Source: Chryseobacterium taiwanense (GTDB lineage Bacteria; Bacteroidota; Bacteroidia; Flavobacteriales; Weeksellaceae). From it: a DNA stretch of 64,000 bases. Under the pieces are notes generated by a model, which did not search any database, was not told the origin of the DNA, and was given only the letters and a program-made list of their open reading frames with translations. Shown here one piece after another: positions 17,368-25,507 of this stretch. Position 1 is the first letter of the stretch. Each line of letters opens with the position of its first letter. The stretch spans positions 1-64,000 of the forward strand of contig NZ_JWTA01000008.1 of assembly GCF_000813825.1 (NCBI RefSeq). The letters are read 5' to 3'. Made by a program: the position numbers and the translations under genes.

Positions 17368-18558
17368 ATGAAAAAATTGATCGTAAGTGTTATTGCTCTT
17401 TTCGGAATTTTCAACGCAAAAGCACAGGAGAACACAAACAATGAACAGCCTAAAAAACTGACTTTTGATGAAGCTAATTTAGTTTCAAGCTATTATAAAC
17501 AAAACGGGAACAACTCTGCAGTTACAGGAGGAATCGGTACGGAAAAACTGACCGATATTTCCAATACCATTGATGTAACTATGGTAAAATACGATAAGAA
17601 AGAAAGGAAGAATAAATTCGATTTCAGTGTCGGGATTGATCACTATACTTCTGCTTCATCGGATATGATCGATCTGAAAGCCAATTCATCAGCTTCCCAC
17701 GCAGACAACAGAATTTATCCTGCATTAAGCTGGAGCCGTGAGAATACGGATAAAGGGACCACTTTAATGGCAGGTGTTTCCACTTCCTTCGAGTTCGATT
17801 ACACATCGTACGGAGCAAACATTGGAATTTCACAAAAAACCAAGAACAGAATGGGAGAGTTTACGGCGAAATTTCAGGCTTATCTGGATCAGGTAAAACT
17901 GATTGCACCGATTGAACTGAGAACCAATGGAAGTACAGGAGGAGAACACGAGAATTACGGGACAAGCGGAAGAAATACTTATGCTTTGTCTCTATCATAT
18001 TCGCAAATTATCAATCAGAACTTTCAGGTTGAATTGTTGGCGGATGGTGTTCAGCAGACAGGATATTTAAGTTTACCTTTCCATAGGGTTTATTTCAGTG
18101 ATAAATCCGTACATCAGGAAGCTTTACCGGATAAACGGTTTAAAATTCCTTTGGGAGTAAGAGCGAATTATTTCCTAGGAGACAAAGTGATTCTGCGAGC
18201 GTATTATCGTTATTATACCGATGATTGGGGCTTAAAATCGAATACACTCAGTTTAGAAACACCGGTAAAAATTTCACCTTTTATTTCGGTAAGTCCATTT
18301 TACAGGTACTATTCTCAGACTGCAGCTAAATATTTTGCACCTTATCAAGAGCACACTGTTTTTGATGACTTTTATACAAGTAATTATGATCTTTCAAAAT
18401 TCAGCAGTAATTTTTACGGTGCAGGAATCAGAATCAGTCCGAAAAACGGCTTATTTGGTGTTGAAAGGCTGAATATGTTGGAAATCAGATACGGGCATTA
18501 CACGAAATCTGTGGGAATGAAATCTGATATTATTTCCCTGAATTTGAGATTTAAATAA
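17368..18558 (+). CDS. DUF3570 outer-membrane beta-barrel-like protein
   Basis: A 396-residue exported protein. A signal peptide ends at KAQ (residues 1-19). The rest alternates in amphipathic strands rich in aromatic residues (RAYYRYYTDDWGL, SVSPFYRYYSQTAAKYF) and ends LRFK, as expected for an outer-membrane beta-barrel. It matches the DUF3570 family, a constant partner of DUF4266 and ApbE. It lies 35 bp after the DUF4266 gene and closes the operon, with a hairpin terminator at 18601. Its function is not established. Confidence 0.88.
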   Translation: MKKLIVSVIALFGIFNAKAQENTNNEQPKKLTFDEANLVSSYYKQNGNNSAVTGGIGTEKLTDISNTIDVTMVKYDKKERKNKFDFSVGIDHYTSASSDMIDLKANSSASHADNRIYPALSWSRENTDKGTTLMAGVSTSFEFDYTSYGANIGISQKTKNRMGEFTAKFQAYLDQVKLIAPIELRTNGSTGGEHENYGTSGRNTYALSLSYSQIINQNFQVELLADGVQQTGYLSLPFHRVYFSDKSVHQEALPDKRFKIPLGVRANYFLGDKVILRAYYRYYTDDWGLKSNTLSLETPVKISPFISVSPFYRYYSQTAAKYFAPYQEHTVFDDFYTSNYDLSKFSSNFYGAGIRISPKNGLFGVERLNMLEIRYGHYTKSVGMKSDIISLNLRFK

Positions 18559-18600
18559 AATCATTTTTCTTAACTGAATTTTTAAGATTAAATTAATTAA

Positions 18601-18637
18601 AATAGTGCTATTTGTATTCAATTAGCACTATTTTTCT
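18601..18637 (+). terminator. Terminator of the ApbE-DUF3570 operon
   Basis: A perfect 10-bp stem (18601-18610 with 18623-18632) followed by a T run, 42 bp after the DUF3570 stop. Confidence 0.75.
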
Positions 18638-18775
18638 GTGTTCTAATATTATATATATTCAATACTTCAAAAGAGAATTATGTCGTTTATATTCTTATTA
18701 GGTAAGTATTGTAGGTAACTCAATTGCGGTAGCATCAGCTGATTGTATTCTGTGATCAATTTTATGAATAACTTA

Positions 18776-18847
18776 GCAGCGTTTTTAGGAGTCAATATAG
18801 GTTCTAAATCTACAGCGTGGCTAGTTACTTTCAATATAGGTAGTTAG
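18776..18847 (+). pseudogene. Possible Na/Pi cotransporter fragment
   Basis: A 23-codon open stretch reads AAFLGVNIGSKSTAWLVTF and ends at TAG. It resembles the GANIGTTxTAWLV motif of Na+/phosphate (NptA/PNaS) cotransporters, but with substitutions and stops on both sides. It lies in a 758-bp gap without other genes. Most likely it is a decayed remnant; chance is not excluded. Confidence 0.25.
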
Positions 18848-18993
18848 TAGCTTAATTATTTATTGTTTGAAGAACAATAATAAGCTTAATCCAATCTTAA
18901 AGGCTATATTTTTATCGATTTTGGGAATATAAATTTAAAAAATATTAAATTTATATCATCTTATTAAAGGGAAAATTTTTCTCAATTTGGTTG

Positions 18994-19026
18994 ATCCTGT
19001 TTTGTAAATAACAAAACAGGATTTTT
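18994..19026 (+). terminator. Hairpin terminator in the 18.6-19.3 kb gap
   Basis: A perfect 12-bp stem (18994-19005 with 19011-19022) followed by TTTT. No intact gene precedes it, which fits a lost gene between 18640 and 18990. Confidence 0.6.
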
Positions 19027-19072
19027 GATATAAATTACTATTTTATTAATTCTTTTGAGTATTGAAAATTAT

Positions 19073-19213
19073 GGTAACTATATATTTGGATGTACCAAAT
19101 CAAAAATATAAAAATAATATTTGTTTACAATAAATCTAGGCTATATAAATGTAACAGTGAGGGTGATATTTTTGTATAAAGTTGTATCTGGTACATTTAC
19201 GTATATAGTAACC
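19073..19213. mobile_element. MITE-like element, copy A
   Basis: 141 bp bounded by imperfect 25-bp terminal inverted repeats (20/25 identical) starting GGTAACTATATA and ending TATATAGTAACC, with an inner ATGTACCA/TGGTACAT part. The interior is closely similar to copy B at 36809. No open frame of useful length. It sits 30 bp upstream of the dioxygenase promoter. No clear target-site duplication was found. Confidence 0.7.
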
Positions 19214-19243
19214 TAGATTATTGATTTAAACAAAACGTAATTT

Positions 19244-19288
19244 ATTAAACTAGTTAAATGTACAGTATTTCCAGTCGCCATAAATTTG
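19244..19288 (+). promoter_or_regulatory. Promoter with AACTAGTT operator, copy 1
   Basis: The near-palindrome ATTAAACTAGTTAAAT (19244-19259, 14/16 symmetric) is centred 29.5 bp before the -7 box TAAATTTG (19281-19288). The arrangement is identical at 25508 and 26673. It drives the dioxygenase operon beginning at 19316. The position predicts an activator at about -41. Confidence 0.75.
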
Positions 19289-19315
19289 TCGTATCAAAAT
19301 TAAACAATCAAAAAA

Positions 19316-20248
19316 ATGGAAAATAGAATATTAGGACTGCACCATATTACAGCAATTGCAGACAACACAAAAAGAAATTTAGATTTTTATACAACAGTTT
19401 TAGGCGTAAGATTGGTAAAGAAAACAGTCAACTTTGACGATCCTGGAACATATCATTTTTACTTCGGAAATGAGGAAGGAACTCCGGGAACAATTTTAAC
19501 TTTCTTTCCTTGGGAAGGAATTGGAAAAGGAACAAACGGTTCTGGTTTGGCAACACACATCGGATATTCCGTTCCTAAAGGGAGCTTGGAGTTCTGGAAA
19601 AATAGATTACAGCAATTTAATATAAGATTTGAAGAAGGTGAAATTTTCGGTGAAAAACTGATTTCATTCCAAGATCCGGATGGATTACAATTACAGTTCA
19701 TCGAATCTTCAACACCGGATGACAGAAAAGTTTGGACAACCGATGATATTAAAGATGTAAATGCTTTAAAAGGTTTTCACAACATCACTTTGACTTTGAA
19801 AAAAGCAGACCCGACAATTAAAGTGTTAACCGATATTTTCGGATACGATTTGCAAAAACAGGAAGGTGAAAGATACCGTTTTGCAACCGATGCAATTGAA
19901 ACAGCAAATCTTGTTGATATCATTGAAAATGATAAAATCCCGGCAGGAAGAAATGCAGCAGGAACCAACCATCATGTTGCTTTTAGAGTAAAAGATGACA
20001 ATGTTTTAATGGAATTCCGTGAAAAAGTAATGTCTGCAGGATTGAATATCACTCCGAAAATTGACAGAGATTATTTCTATTCATTATACTTCCGTGAGCC
20101 GGGTGGTGTTTTATTTGAAATTGCAACCGATAATCCGGGATTTACTGTAGATGAACCTTTAAATGAACTGGGAACGAATTTGAAGCTTCCAAAACAGCAC
20201 GAATCTTTGCGTTCAAGAATCGAAGAAGTGTTGCCGAAGTTATCATAG
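19316..20248 (+). CDS. Ring-cleaving dioxygenase, VOC family (MhqO-like)
   Basis: A 310-residue protein of two vicinal-oxygen-chelate repeats. The first opens with LHHITAIADN (metal-ligand His at 9-10); the second has GFHNITLTL, NHHVAFRVKD and the C-terminal EPGGVLFEIATD with the Glu ligand. This is the pattern of the Fe2+-dependent extradiol dioxygenases of the MhqA/MhqO type, which open hydroquinone or catechol rings and protect against quinones. It heads a co-directional set with a GNAT gene, a second dioxygenase and an esterase, behind the AACTAGTT promoter. Substrate specificity is not readable. Confidence 0.88.
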   Translation: MENRILGLHHITAIADNTKRNLDFYTTVLGVRLVKKTVNFDDPGTYHFYFGNEEGTPGTILTFFPWEGIGKGTNGSGLATHIGYSVPKGSLEFWKNRLQQFNIRFEEGEIFGEKLISFQDPDGLQLQFIESSTPDDRKVWTTDDIKDVNALKGFHNITLTLKKADPTIKVLTDIFGYDLQKQEGERYRFATDAIETANLVDIIENDKIPAGRNAAGTNHHVAFRVKDDNVLMEFREKVMSAGLNITPKIDRDYFYSLYFREPGGVLFEIATDNPGFTVDEPLNELGTNLKLPKQHESLRSRIEEVLPKLS

Positions 20249-20301
20249 GTCATCACTCCAATTTTAAAAACAAGATATCTTAGTAATAGGTAAAAAATAG
20301 T

Positions 20302-20595
20302 ATGGAAACAACAAAAGTAGTTTTAGGAAATGTTAAAGGAGAAGTTCAGCTTTTCTCAAACGATAAAAAAGCAGGTAAAATGGATATCTCCGTGATCAGA
20401 AATAAATTAACGGTTTATCATACCGAGGTTGATGAAGAATACGCAGGAAAAGGTTTTGCAAAATTATTACTCAATCAATTGGTTTCTTACGCCAGAGAAA
20501 ATGATTTGAAAATCGTTCCGTTGTGTCCGTATGTTCACGCGCAATTCAAACGCAATCCCGAAGAATACAATGATGTTTGGTTAAAAGAAAACTAA
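20302..20595 (+). CDS. Small GNAT-family N-acetyltransferase
   Basis: A 97-residue protein of the short GNAT type (Acetyltransf_CG/YidJ-like). HTEVDEEYAGKGFAKLLLNQLV carries the acetyl-CoA pyrophosphate-binding loop (xxGKG), and LCPYVHAQFKRNPEEYNDVW is the conserved C-terminal part of this subfamily. It lies 53 bp after the dioxygenase and 39 bp before its paralogue, so it is in the same operon. The acceptor is unknown. Confidence 0.88.
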   Translation: METTKVVLGNVKGEVQLFSNDKKAGKMDISVIRNKLTVYHTEVDEEYAGKGFAKLLLNQLVSYARENDLKIVPLCPYVHAQFKRNPEEYNDVWLKEN

Positions 20596-20634
20596 ACCAA
20601 TAATTATCAGCAATCAACCAAAAAACAAGAAACA

Positions 20635-21588
20635 ATGTCACTCATTACAGGACTTCATCACGTAACCGCTATCACAGGCGACTCACAAGAAAATATAGAC
20701 TTTTACACTGGAGTTTTAGGACTCCGGTTGGTAAAAACAACCGTTAACTTTGATTATTCTGAGGTTTATCATTTCTATTTTGGAGATGAATTCGGAACTC
20801 CCGGAACCATTATGACGACTTTCCCTTATGGAAAAGGCCTGGTCAACGGAAGACATGGCAAAGGAATGCTGAACACCACAGCTTTTTCGGTTTCGATGGA
20901 TGCACTGGATTATTGGATAAACCGTTTGGAACAATTTAATATTCCTTTCAAACAGCCTCAGCAAAGATTTTCGGGTGAAGCCTTTATTTATCTTGAAGAT
21001 TTTGATGGATTGGGTCTGGAACTGGTTTTCAATGAGAAAGACGACAGAAAAGGTTATGATAATAGATTTATTCCGAAAGATTATGCCATCAAAGGAATTC
21101 ACCATGTTGAAATCTGGCTGGATGCTTACGAACGAACCGCTGCTTTGTTGACCACTCAAATGGATCACAGATTAATTGCCGAAAGTTCAGACCGATTCAG
21201 ATTCGGAACAGAAGACAAACCCGGAAAATATGTGGATTTATTGTGCACACCGACTGCTCTTAAAGGTTTGGCGGGAAGAGGTACTGTTCATCATGTCGCT
21301 TTTGCTACTCCGAATGCCGAAACGCAGCTTGAAATGATTGAAAAATTAAACCGATTTGGCTTGGAACATACCGAAGTGAAAGACAGAAAATACTTCACTT
21401 CCGTATATTTCAAAGAACCGGGCGGAGTTTTGTTTGAAATTGCAACTTCAGGTCCCGGCTTCGATGTAGATGAAGAACTGGCTTCTTTGGGAGAACATTT
21501 GAGTTTGCCATCACAGTTTGAGGGGCAAAGAGAGCATTTGGTTGAGGTTTTACCAAAATTTACTTATCCAATAGAAAAATACAGATAA
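20635..21588 (+). CDS. Ring-cleaving dioxygenase, VOC family, second copy
   Basis: A 317-residue paralogue of the gene at 19316, with the same two VOC modules: LHHVTAITGD at the start, GIHHVEIWLD at the second module, VHHVAFATPN and EPGGVLFEIATSG as metal-ligand regions. The two copies differ at many positions and so probably act on different quinones or hydroquinones. It ends 2 bp before the esterase gene, so the two are coupled, mirroring the mhqO-mhqD pair of Bacillus. Confidence 0.88.
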   Translation: MSLITGLHHVTAITGDSQENIDFYTGVLGLRLVKTTVNFDYSEVYHFYFGDEFGTPGTIMTTFPYGKGLVNGRHGKGMLNTTAFSVSMDALDYWINRLEQFNIPFKQPQQRFSGEAFIYLEDFDGLGLELVFNEKDDRKGYDNRFIPKDYAIKGIHHVEIWLDAYERTAALLTTQMDHRLIAESSDRFRFGTEDKPGKYVDLLCTPTALKGLAGRGTVHHVAFATPNAETQLEMIEKLNRFGLEHTEVKDRKYFTSVYFKEPGGVLFEIATSGPGFDVDEELASLGEHLSLPSQFEGQREHLVEVLPKFTYPIEKYR

Positions 21589-21590
21589 AA

Positions 21591-22211
21591 ATGAGTCATA
21601 TTTTAGATATAAAAACAGGAGGGAAATCATTGAATGAAGCTAAGAAAGTTTTAATCATGATTCATGGAAGAGGCGGAAGCGCACAGGATATTTTGAGTTT
21701 ATCCCAACATTTGAATGTGGAAGAGTACGCTTTATTGGCACCACAAGCAACTAACGGAACTTGGTATCCGTTTTCATTTATTGCGCCCACAGAACAAAAT
21801 GAACCTTGGTTGTCATCAGCCATCGAAACTGTTGGAAAAACGGTTCAGGTCGCTTTGGATTCAGGAATCAAAGCTGAAAATATTTATTTTTTCGGATTTT
21901 CGCAGGGAGCATGTCTGACTTTGGAATTTCTAGCGCGAAATGCTCAGAGATTTGGTGGGGCAGTAGCTATTATCGGTGGTGTGATTGGTGAAAAAATCAA
22001 TCGTGAAAATTACAAAGGCGATTTTGTACAAACTCCTATTTTCATAGGAACCAGTAATCCTGATTTCCACGTTCCGGTGGAGAGAGTGTATGCGACAGCC
22101 AATATTTTGAAGGAAATGAATGCAGATGTGACGGAAAAAGTCTATGCTAATTTCGGACATTCCATCAATCAGGAGGAAATTGAATTAGCGAATTCGATTG
22201 TTTTTAAATAA
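21591..22211 (+). CDS. Alpha/beta hydrolase, phospholipase/carboxylesterase type (MhqD-like)
   Basis: A 206-residue cytoplasmic esterase. Motifs: IHGRGGS oxyanion region at residues 25-30, nucleophile elbow GFSQGA with Ser104, an acid in TSNPDFHVP, and the catalytic His in NFGHSIN. The family (PF02230) includes MhqD, which accompanies ring-cleaving dioxygenases in quinone resistance. The gene begins 2 bp after the second dioxygenase, supporting a joint role. Complete. Confidence 0.88.
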   Translation: MSHILDIKTGGKSLNEAKKVLIMIHGRGGSAQDILSLSQHLNVEEYALLAPQATNGTWYPFSFIAPTEQNEPWLSSAIETVGKTVQVALDSGIKAENIYFFGFSQGACLTLEFLARNAQRFGGAVAIIGGVIGEKINRENYKGDFVQTPIFIGTSNPDFHVPVERVYATANILKEMNADVTEKVYANFGHSINQEEIELANSIVFK

Positions 22212-22218
22212 TTTATTC

Positions 22219-22284
22219 TCTCGCAGATTTTTTTGATTCAGCAAGTTTTATCAAGCATTTGCCAAATCAAAAAAATCTGCGAGA
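22219..22284. repeat. Long inverted repeat (20-bp perfect arms)
   Basis: Arms 22219-22238 and 22265-22284 are perfectly complementary (TCTCGCAGATTTTTTTGATT) around a 26-base loop with further pairing. It lies right after the esterase stop. It may serve as a terminator or be a REP-type interspersed repeat. Confidence 0.6.
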
Positions 22285-22319
22285 ATTAATAATATTTTTA
22301 AAATTTAAACATAAAAAAA

Positions 22320-22667
22320 ATGAAAATCACAAGAATATTCAGCGACGAAAACGGAGAATCTCATTTCGAAGACATCGAAATTCCATTAATCAATCAAGGC
22401 GAAATCGGATTTTTATCGGAAGATATTAATGTTAAAAAACTTCAATTCAGAAAAGTTTCCGCTGACTATGATTACGATTTTCATCACGCTCCTCAAAAAC
22501 AGTATATCATATTGTTGGATGGCGGAGTAGAAATTGAAACTTCACTTGGTGATATCCGACAGTTTAAAACCGGAGAAATTCTTTTGGTAGAAGATATTTC
22601 AGGTAAAGGCCATAAAACCAAAAACCTAGAAAAGAAGGAAAGAACTTCAATTTTTATTCATTTGTAA
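22320..22667 (+). CDS. Cupin-domain protein
   Basis: A 115-residue single-domain cupin. The strand pattern FHHAPQKQYIILLDGGVEIET corresponds to cupin motif 1, with His residues and a gap before the glycine. FKTGEILLVEDISGKGHKT corresponds to motif 2, with a C-terminal His. It could bind a metal and act on small organic substrates; no specific reaction can be named. It lies 108 bp after the esterase, separated by the inverted repeat, and before the antiporter. Confidence 0.75.
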   Translation: MKITRIFSDENGESHFEDIEIPLINQGEIGFLSEDINVKKLQFRKVSADYDYDFHHAPQKQYIILLDGGVEIETSLGDIRQFKTGEILLVEDISGKGHKTKNLEKKERTSIFIHL

Positions 22668-22690
22668 AAAGTAAAAAGTAATTTTGTTAA

Positions 22691-22725
22691 ACTTCTAACT
22701 TCTAACTTCTAACTTCTAACTTCTA
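22691..22725 (+). repeat. Heptamer tandem repeat, five copies
   Basis: Five perfect copies of ACTTCTA followed by a degenerate sixth, ending 14 bp before the antiporter ATG at 22740. A change in copy number would alter the 5' untranslated region, not the protein. Confidence 0.85.
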
Positions 22726-22739
22726 ACTCTCAAAAAACT

Positions 22740-24350
22740 ATGCACGAACAACTCCTTTTAATTCTTGGACTACTTATTCTCGTCATGCTTCTGGTGATGT
22801 TGGCACAGCGCATCAAAATTGCCTATCCTATATTTTTGGTTTTGGCAGGTTTGGGAATCAGTTTGATTCCGGGAGTTCCTGTTTTACAGCTGGATCCCGA
22901 AATTATTTTCCTTATTTTTCTGCCGCCATTATTGTATGAAGCCGCTTGGTACACCTCGTGGAATGACTTCTGGAAATGGAAACGTACCATCGGATTACTG
23001 GCTTTCGGATTGGTTTTTTTAACCTCTATTGTGGTAGCGTTTGCGTCACAGGCTTTGATTCCGGGATTTACATTGGCAATGGGATTTTTGTTGGGCGGAA
23101 TTGTTTCGCCACCCGATGCGATTGCAGCAACGACAGTTTTGAAAGGACTGAAAGTTCCGAAGCGTACCATCGCAATGTTAGAAGGTGAAAGTCTGATTAA
23201 TGATGCGTCATCACTTATCGTTTTCAGATTTGCTTTGGCAGCGGTAATGACGGGAGTATTTTCGATGCAGGAAGCAACAGGGCAATTCTTTCTGGTCGCA
23301 GGAATGGGCGTTGTGGTAGGAATTGCAGGAGCACACATCTTCTATGCTATTCATCGGTTTTTGCCGACAACTCCGGCGATTGATGCAGCAATGACAGTGA
23401 TTACACCTTACGTTTTGTTTTTAGCTGCGGAACATTTTCACTATTCTGGAGTGATGGCCGTGGTAAGTGGCGGACTGTTTATGTCCTTCCGTGCGCACGA
23501 AATTTTTAAAACCGGAATGACAAGAATTAATATGACAGGCGTTTGGAATACTTTGATTTTCGTAATGAATGCTTTAGTTTTCGTATTGATAGGGTTGGAA
23601 CTTCCGGATATTATCAACGGTTTGGGTGAAACTTCTGTGATGGAAGGCATTAAATATGGATTAATTATAAGTTTAATCGTGATTGTGGTACGTCTTTTAT
23701 GGATTTATCCTGTAGCACACATTCCGAGATGGCTGAGCAAAAAAGTGCGTAGAGACCCAAGTCCGGGATGGAAAAACCCTTTGATTATCGGTTGGGCGGG
23801 GATGCGAGGTGTCGTTTCATTGGCAACTGCTTTGTCGATTCCGGTGATGATGAATAGCGAGACGGCTTTTCCGATGAGAAATCTGATTATTTTTATCACG
23901 TTTGTGGTGATTTTTGTGACACTGGTTTTTCAGGGTTTAACGCTGCCGTTGATTATTAAACTGACAAAAATTGGTGAAATTGACCCGATTCTTCCTCCTC
24001 ACGAGCAACAGGCAAGTATCCAGATACGATTAGATAATCTTGCAGTTAACCGATTGAATGAAAAATACCAGTCTAATCTTGAAAACAACAGTTTGGTTGA
24101 AAATTTTAAAAATACCATTGAAAATGATATTGTACAGCAACAAAGTCATCTCGAATCATTGGAAATGTGTACCAACAGAAGAAATGATCTGAATGAATAT
24201 CACGAAATTATGCTTGATATTTTTGCATTGCAACGAAAAGAATTGTTTAAAATTAAGCGTGAAAAGGAATTCAGTGATGATGAGATCAGAAAAGCAGAAT
24301 CTCAACTGGATTTGAATGAACTGAAAATTACCGGAAACAAACATCTATAG
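22740..24350 (+). CDS. Na+/H+ antiporter, CPA1 (NhaP/YjcE-like) family
   Basis: A 536-residue membrane protein with about 12 hydrophobic helices followed by a soluble C-terminal tail of some 120 residues. Family motifs: LIFLPPLLYEAAW in helix 3, GGIVSPPDAIAATTVLK, and EGESLINDASSLIVFRFA with the conserved acidic pair (ESLINDA), plus WAGMRGVVSLATALSIP. It exchanges protons for Na+ or K+ and helps pH and electrophile stress survival. It lies 72 bp after the cupin gene, behind a heptamer repeat. A structured element follows its stop. Confidence 0.93.
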   Translation: MHEQLLLILGLLILVMLLVMLAQRIKIAYPIFLVLAGLGISLIPGVPVLQLDPEIIFLIFLPPLLYEAAWYTSWNDFWKWKRTIGLLAFGLVFLTSIVVAFASQALIPGFTLAMGFLLGGIVSPPDAIAATTVLKGLKVPKRTIAMLEGESLINDASSLIVFRFALAAVMTGVFSMQEATGQFFLVAGMGVVVGIAGAHIFYAIHRFLPTTPAIDAAMTVITPYVLFLAAEHFHYSGVMAVVSGGLFMSFRAHEIFKTGMTRINMTGVWNTLIFVMNALVFVLIGLELPDIINGLGETSVMEGIKYGLIISLIVIVVRLLWIYPVAHIPRWLSKKVRRDPSPGWKNPLIIGWAGMRGVVSLATALSIPVMMNSETAFPMRNLIIFITFVVIFVTLVFQGLTLPLIIKLTKIGEIDPILPPHEQQASIQIRLDNLAVNRLNEKYQSNLENNSLVENFKNTIENDIVQQQSHLESLEMCTNRRNDLNEYHEIMLDIFALQRKELFKIKREKEFSDDEIRKAESQLDLNELKITGNKHL

Positions 24351-24364
24351 TACAGACAATTTTC

Positions 24365-24450
24365 TAGCCCCGATAGTAACGGCATCTTTTTTTGAAATTG
24401 AAATTGGGTGGCTGGAAAAAAAGATATAGTGGATAGCGGGAAACAGCTCC
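24365..24450 (+). ncRNA. Flavo-1-like structured element (tentative)
   Basis: The 86 bp begin TAGCCCCGATAGTAACGG and end GATAGCGGGAAACAGCTCC, with an inner 10-bp stem (ATCTTTTTTT / AAAAAAAGAT). The outer AGC-CCCG pairs with CGGG-AAA-CAGCT. From memory, this layout is very frequent in Flavobacteria and resembles the Flavo-1 RNA motif. I could not run a covariance search. It may act at the 3' end of the antiporter mRNA. Confidence 0.45.
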
Positions 24451-24480
24451 AAAAAATAAATTTAATACAACAATTAAAAA

Positions 24481-24792
24481 ATGAAAACATTAAATTTTTT
24501 AGTGATTGGAAAAAATCAGGAAATTCTTGAAACCTTAAAAAGAATTATCGAAAACAATGAAGGCTGGAAAGCGGAAATCCGAAGTGATGAAACCGTCTGT
24601 CTTGATTATATAAAAGAAAATGAGGTAGATATTGTTTTGCTGAGTTCTGGTTTGGATGAAAAATTTGAAAATGAAATTAAAGTTTTTTGTTCAACTCTCG
24701 ACAAAGATGTGAAAGTAATTGATCATTATGGCGGAGGAAGTGGGCTGCTGAAGAATGAAGTTTACACACTTTTTCCTAATTTGCAGCCATAA
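24481..24792 (+). CDS. Receiver-like protein lacking the phosphoacceptor Asp
   Basis: A 103-residue protein that looks like a degenerate response-regulator receiver: LNFLVIGKNQEIL as strand 1, an amphipathic helix, and VDIVLLSSGLDE at strand 3. In true receivers the second-last strand-3 position is the phosphorylated Asp; here it is Ser. The C-terminal half (VKVIDHYGGGSGLL) is short. It lies 9 bp before the Crp/Fnr gene and is likely co-expressed. A phosphorylation-independent adaptor role is inference; the fold assignment is moderate. Confidence 0.55.
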   Translation: MKTLNFLVIGKNQEILETLKRIIENNEGWKAEIRSDETVCLDYIKENEVDIVLLSSGLDEKFENEIKVFCSTLDKDVKVIDHYGGGSGLLKNEVYTLFPNLQP

Positions 24793-24801
24793 ACTGTAAA
24801 T

Positions 24802-25389
24802 ATGTTCGAAAATATCATCAAAAACGTTACCCGATTCATCAGCCTTAACGAAGACGAAGAAAAAATCTTCACAGATTATTTGACCTTACAAACATTTCCC
24901 AAGAAAACGATTTTGTTAAGAGAAGGTGAGATTTGTCAGTTTGAAGGCTTCATTAAAACAGGCTGTGTACGTGTTTATTATCTTGATGATAATGGTTTTG
25001 AAGTGACCATTCTTTTTGCGATCGAGGATTGGTGGATTAGTGATATTGCCTCATTTCAGGAGCAAAAGCCTTCCAAATTATATATAGAAACTTTGGAAGA
25101 TTCAGAAATTTATATGCTGAATCCGACGTCTAAAGAAGAACTTTTGCAGAAAATTCCGAAGTTTGAAAGAGTATTCAGAATGTTGGTTCAGAGAAATCTT
25201 TTTACTTTGCAGAATCGTTTGGTAAATACGATCTCCAAAGCTGCTTCAGACCGATATTTGGAATTTATAAAAGTATATCCGTCAATTCCACAGCGAGTTG
25301 CACAATATTACATCGCTTCCTATCTCGGAGTTTCAAAAGAATTTGTGAGTACAATCCGAAAACGTTTAGCGAATAAAAATAAGGAGTAA
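24802..25389 (+). CDS. Crp/Fnr family transcriptional regulator
   Basis: A 195-residue regulator. Residues 1-120 form a cyclic-nucleotide-binding-type beta-roll (KTILLREGEICQFEGFIKTGCVRVYY), then a long dimerisation helix. The C-terminal helix-turn-helix is YYIASYLGVSKEFVSTIRKRL. No cysteine cluster for an Fe-S centre is visible, so the effector is unknown. It lies between the antiporter cluster and pirin, which carries an AACTAGTT promoter 29.5 bp upstream of the -7 box. That geometry makes this protein the best local candidate for the AACTAGTT-binding activator. Confidence 0.85.
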   Translation: MFENIIKNVTRFISLNEDEEKIFTDYLTLQTFPKKTILLREGEICQFEGFIKTGCVRVYYLDDNGFEVTILFAIEDWWISDIASFQEQKPSKLYIETLEDSEIYMLNPTSKEELLQKIPKFERVFRMLVQRNLFTLQNRLVNTISKAASDRYLEFIKVYPSIPQRVAQYYIASYLGVSKEFVSTIRKRLANKNKE

Positions 25390-25443
25390 TTTACGCAAAA
25401 TTTCCTTCCAATGAAGGGGTGGCGAAAATTCAAAAGAATTGTT

Positions 25444-25487
25444 GACGGGGTAATTTATACATAATGTGTAAACTGCCCCGTCTTTTT
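25444..25487 (+). terminator. Terminator after Crp/Fnr gene
   Basis: GACGGGG (25444-25450) pairs with CCCCGTC (25476-25482), with additional inner pairing (GTAATTTATAC-type stem), and is followed by five T. It is 54 bp after the stop. Confidence 0.8.
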
Positions 25488-25507
25488 ATTTCAAAGAAAA
25501 GCAATTT

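Noticed and set aside
22691..22725. Heptamer repeat as CRISPR
   Set aside because: Units are 7 bp and contiguous without spacers.
22823..23338. 171-codon minus-strand frame inside the antiporter gene
   Set aside because: Antisense to conserved transmembrane motifs; composition (P, K, T, N repeats) is that of a shadow frame.
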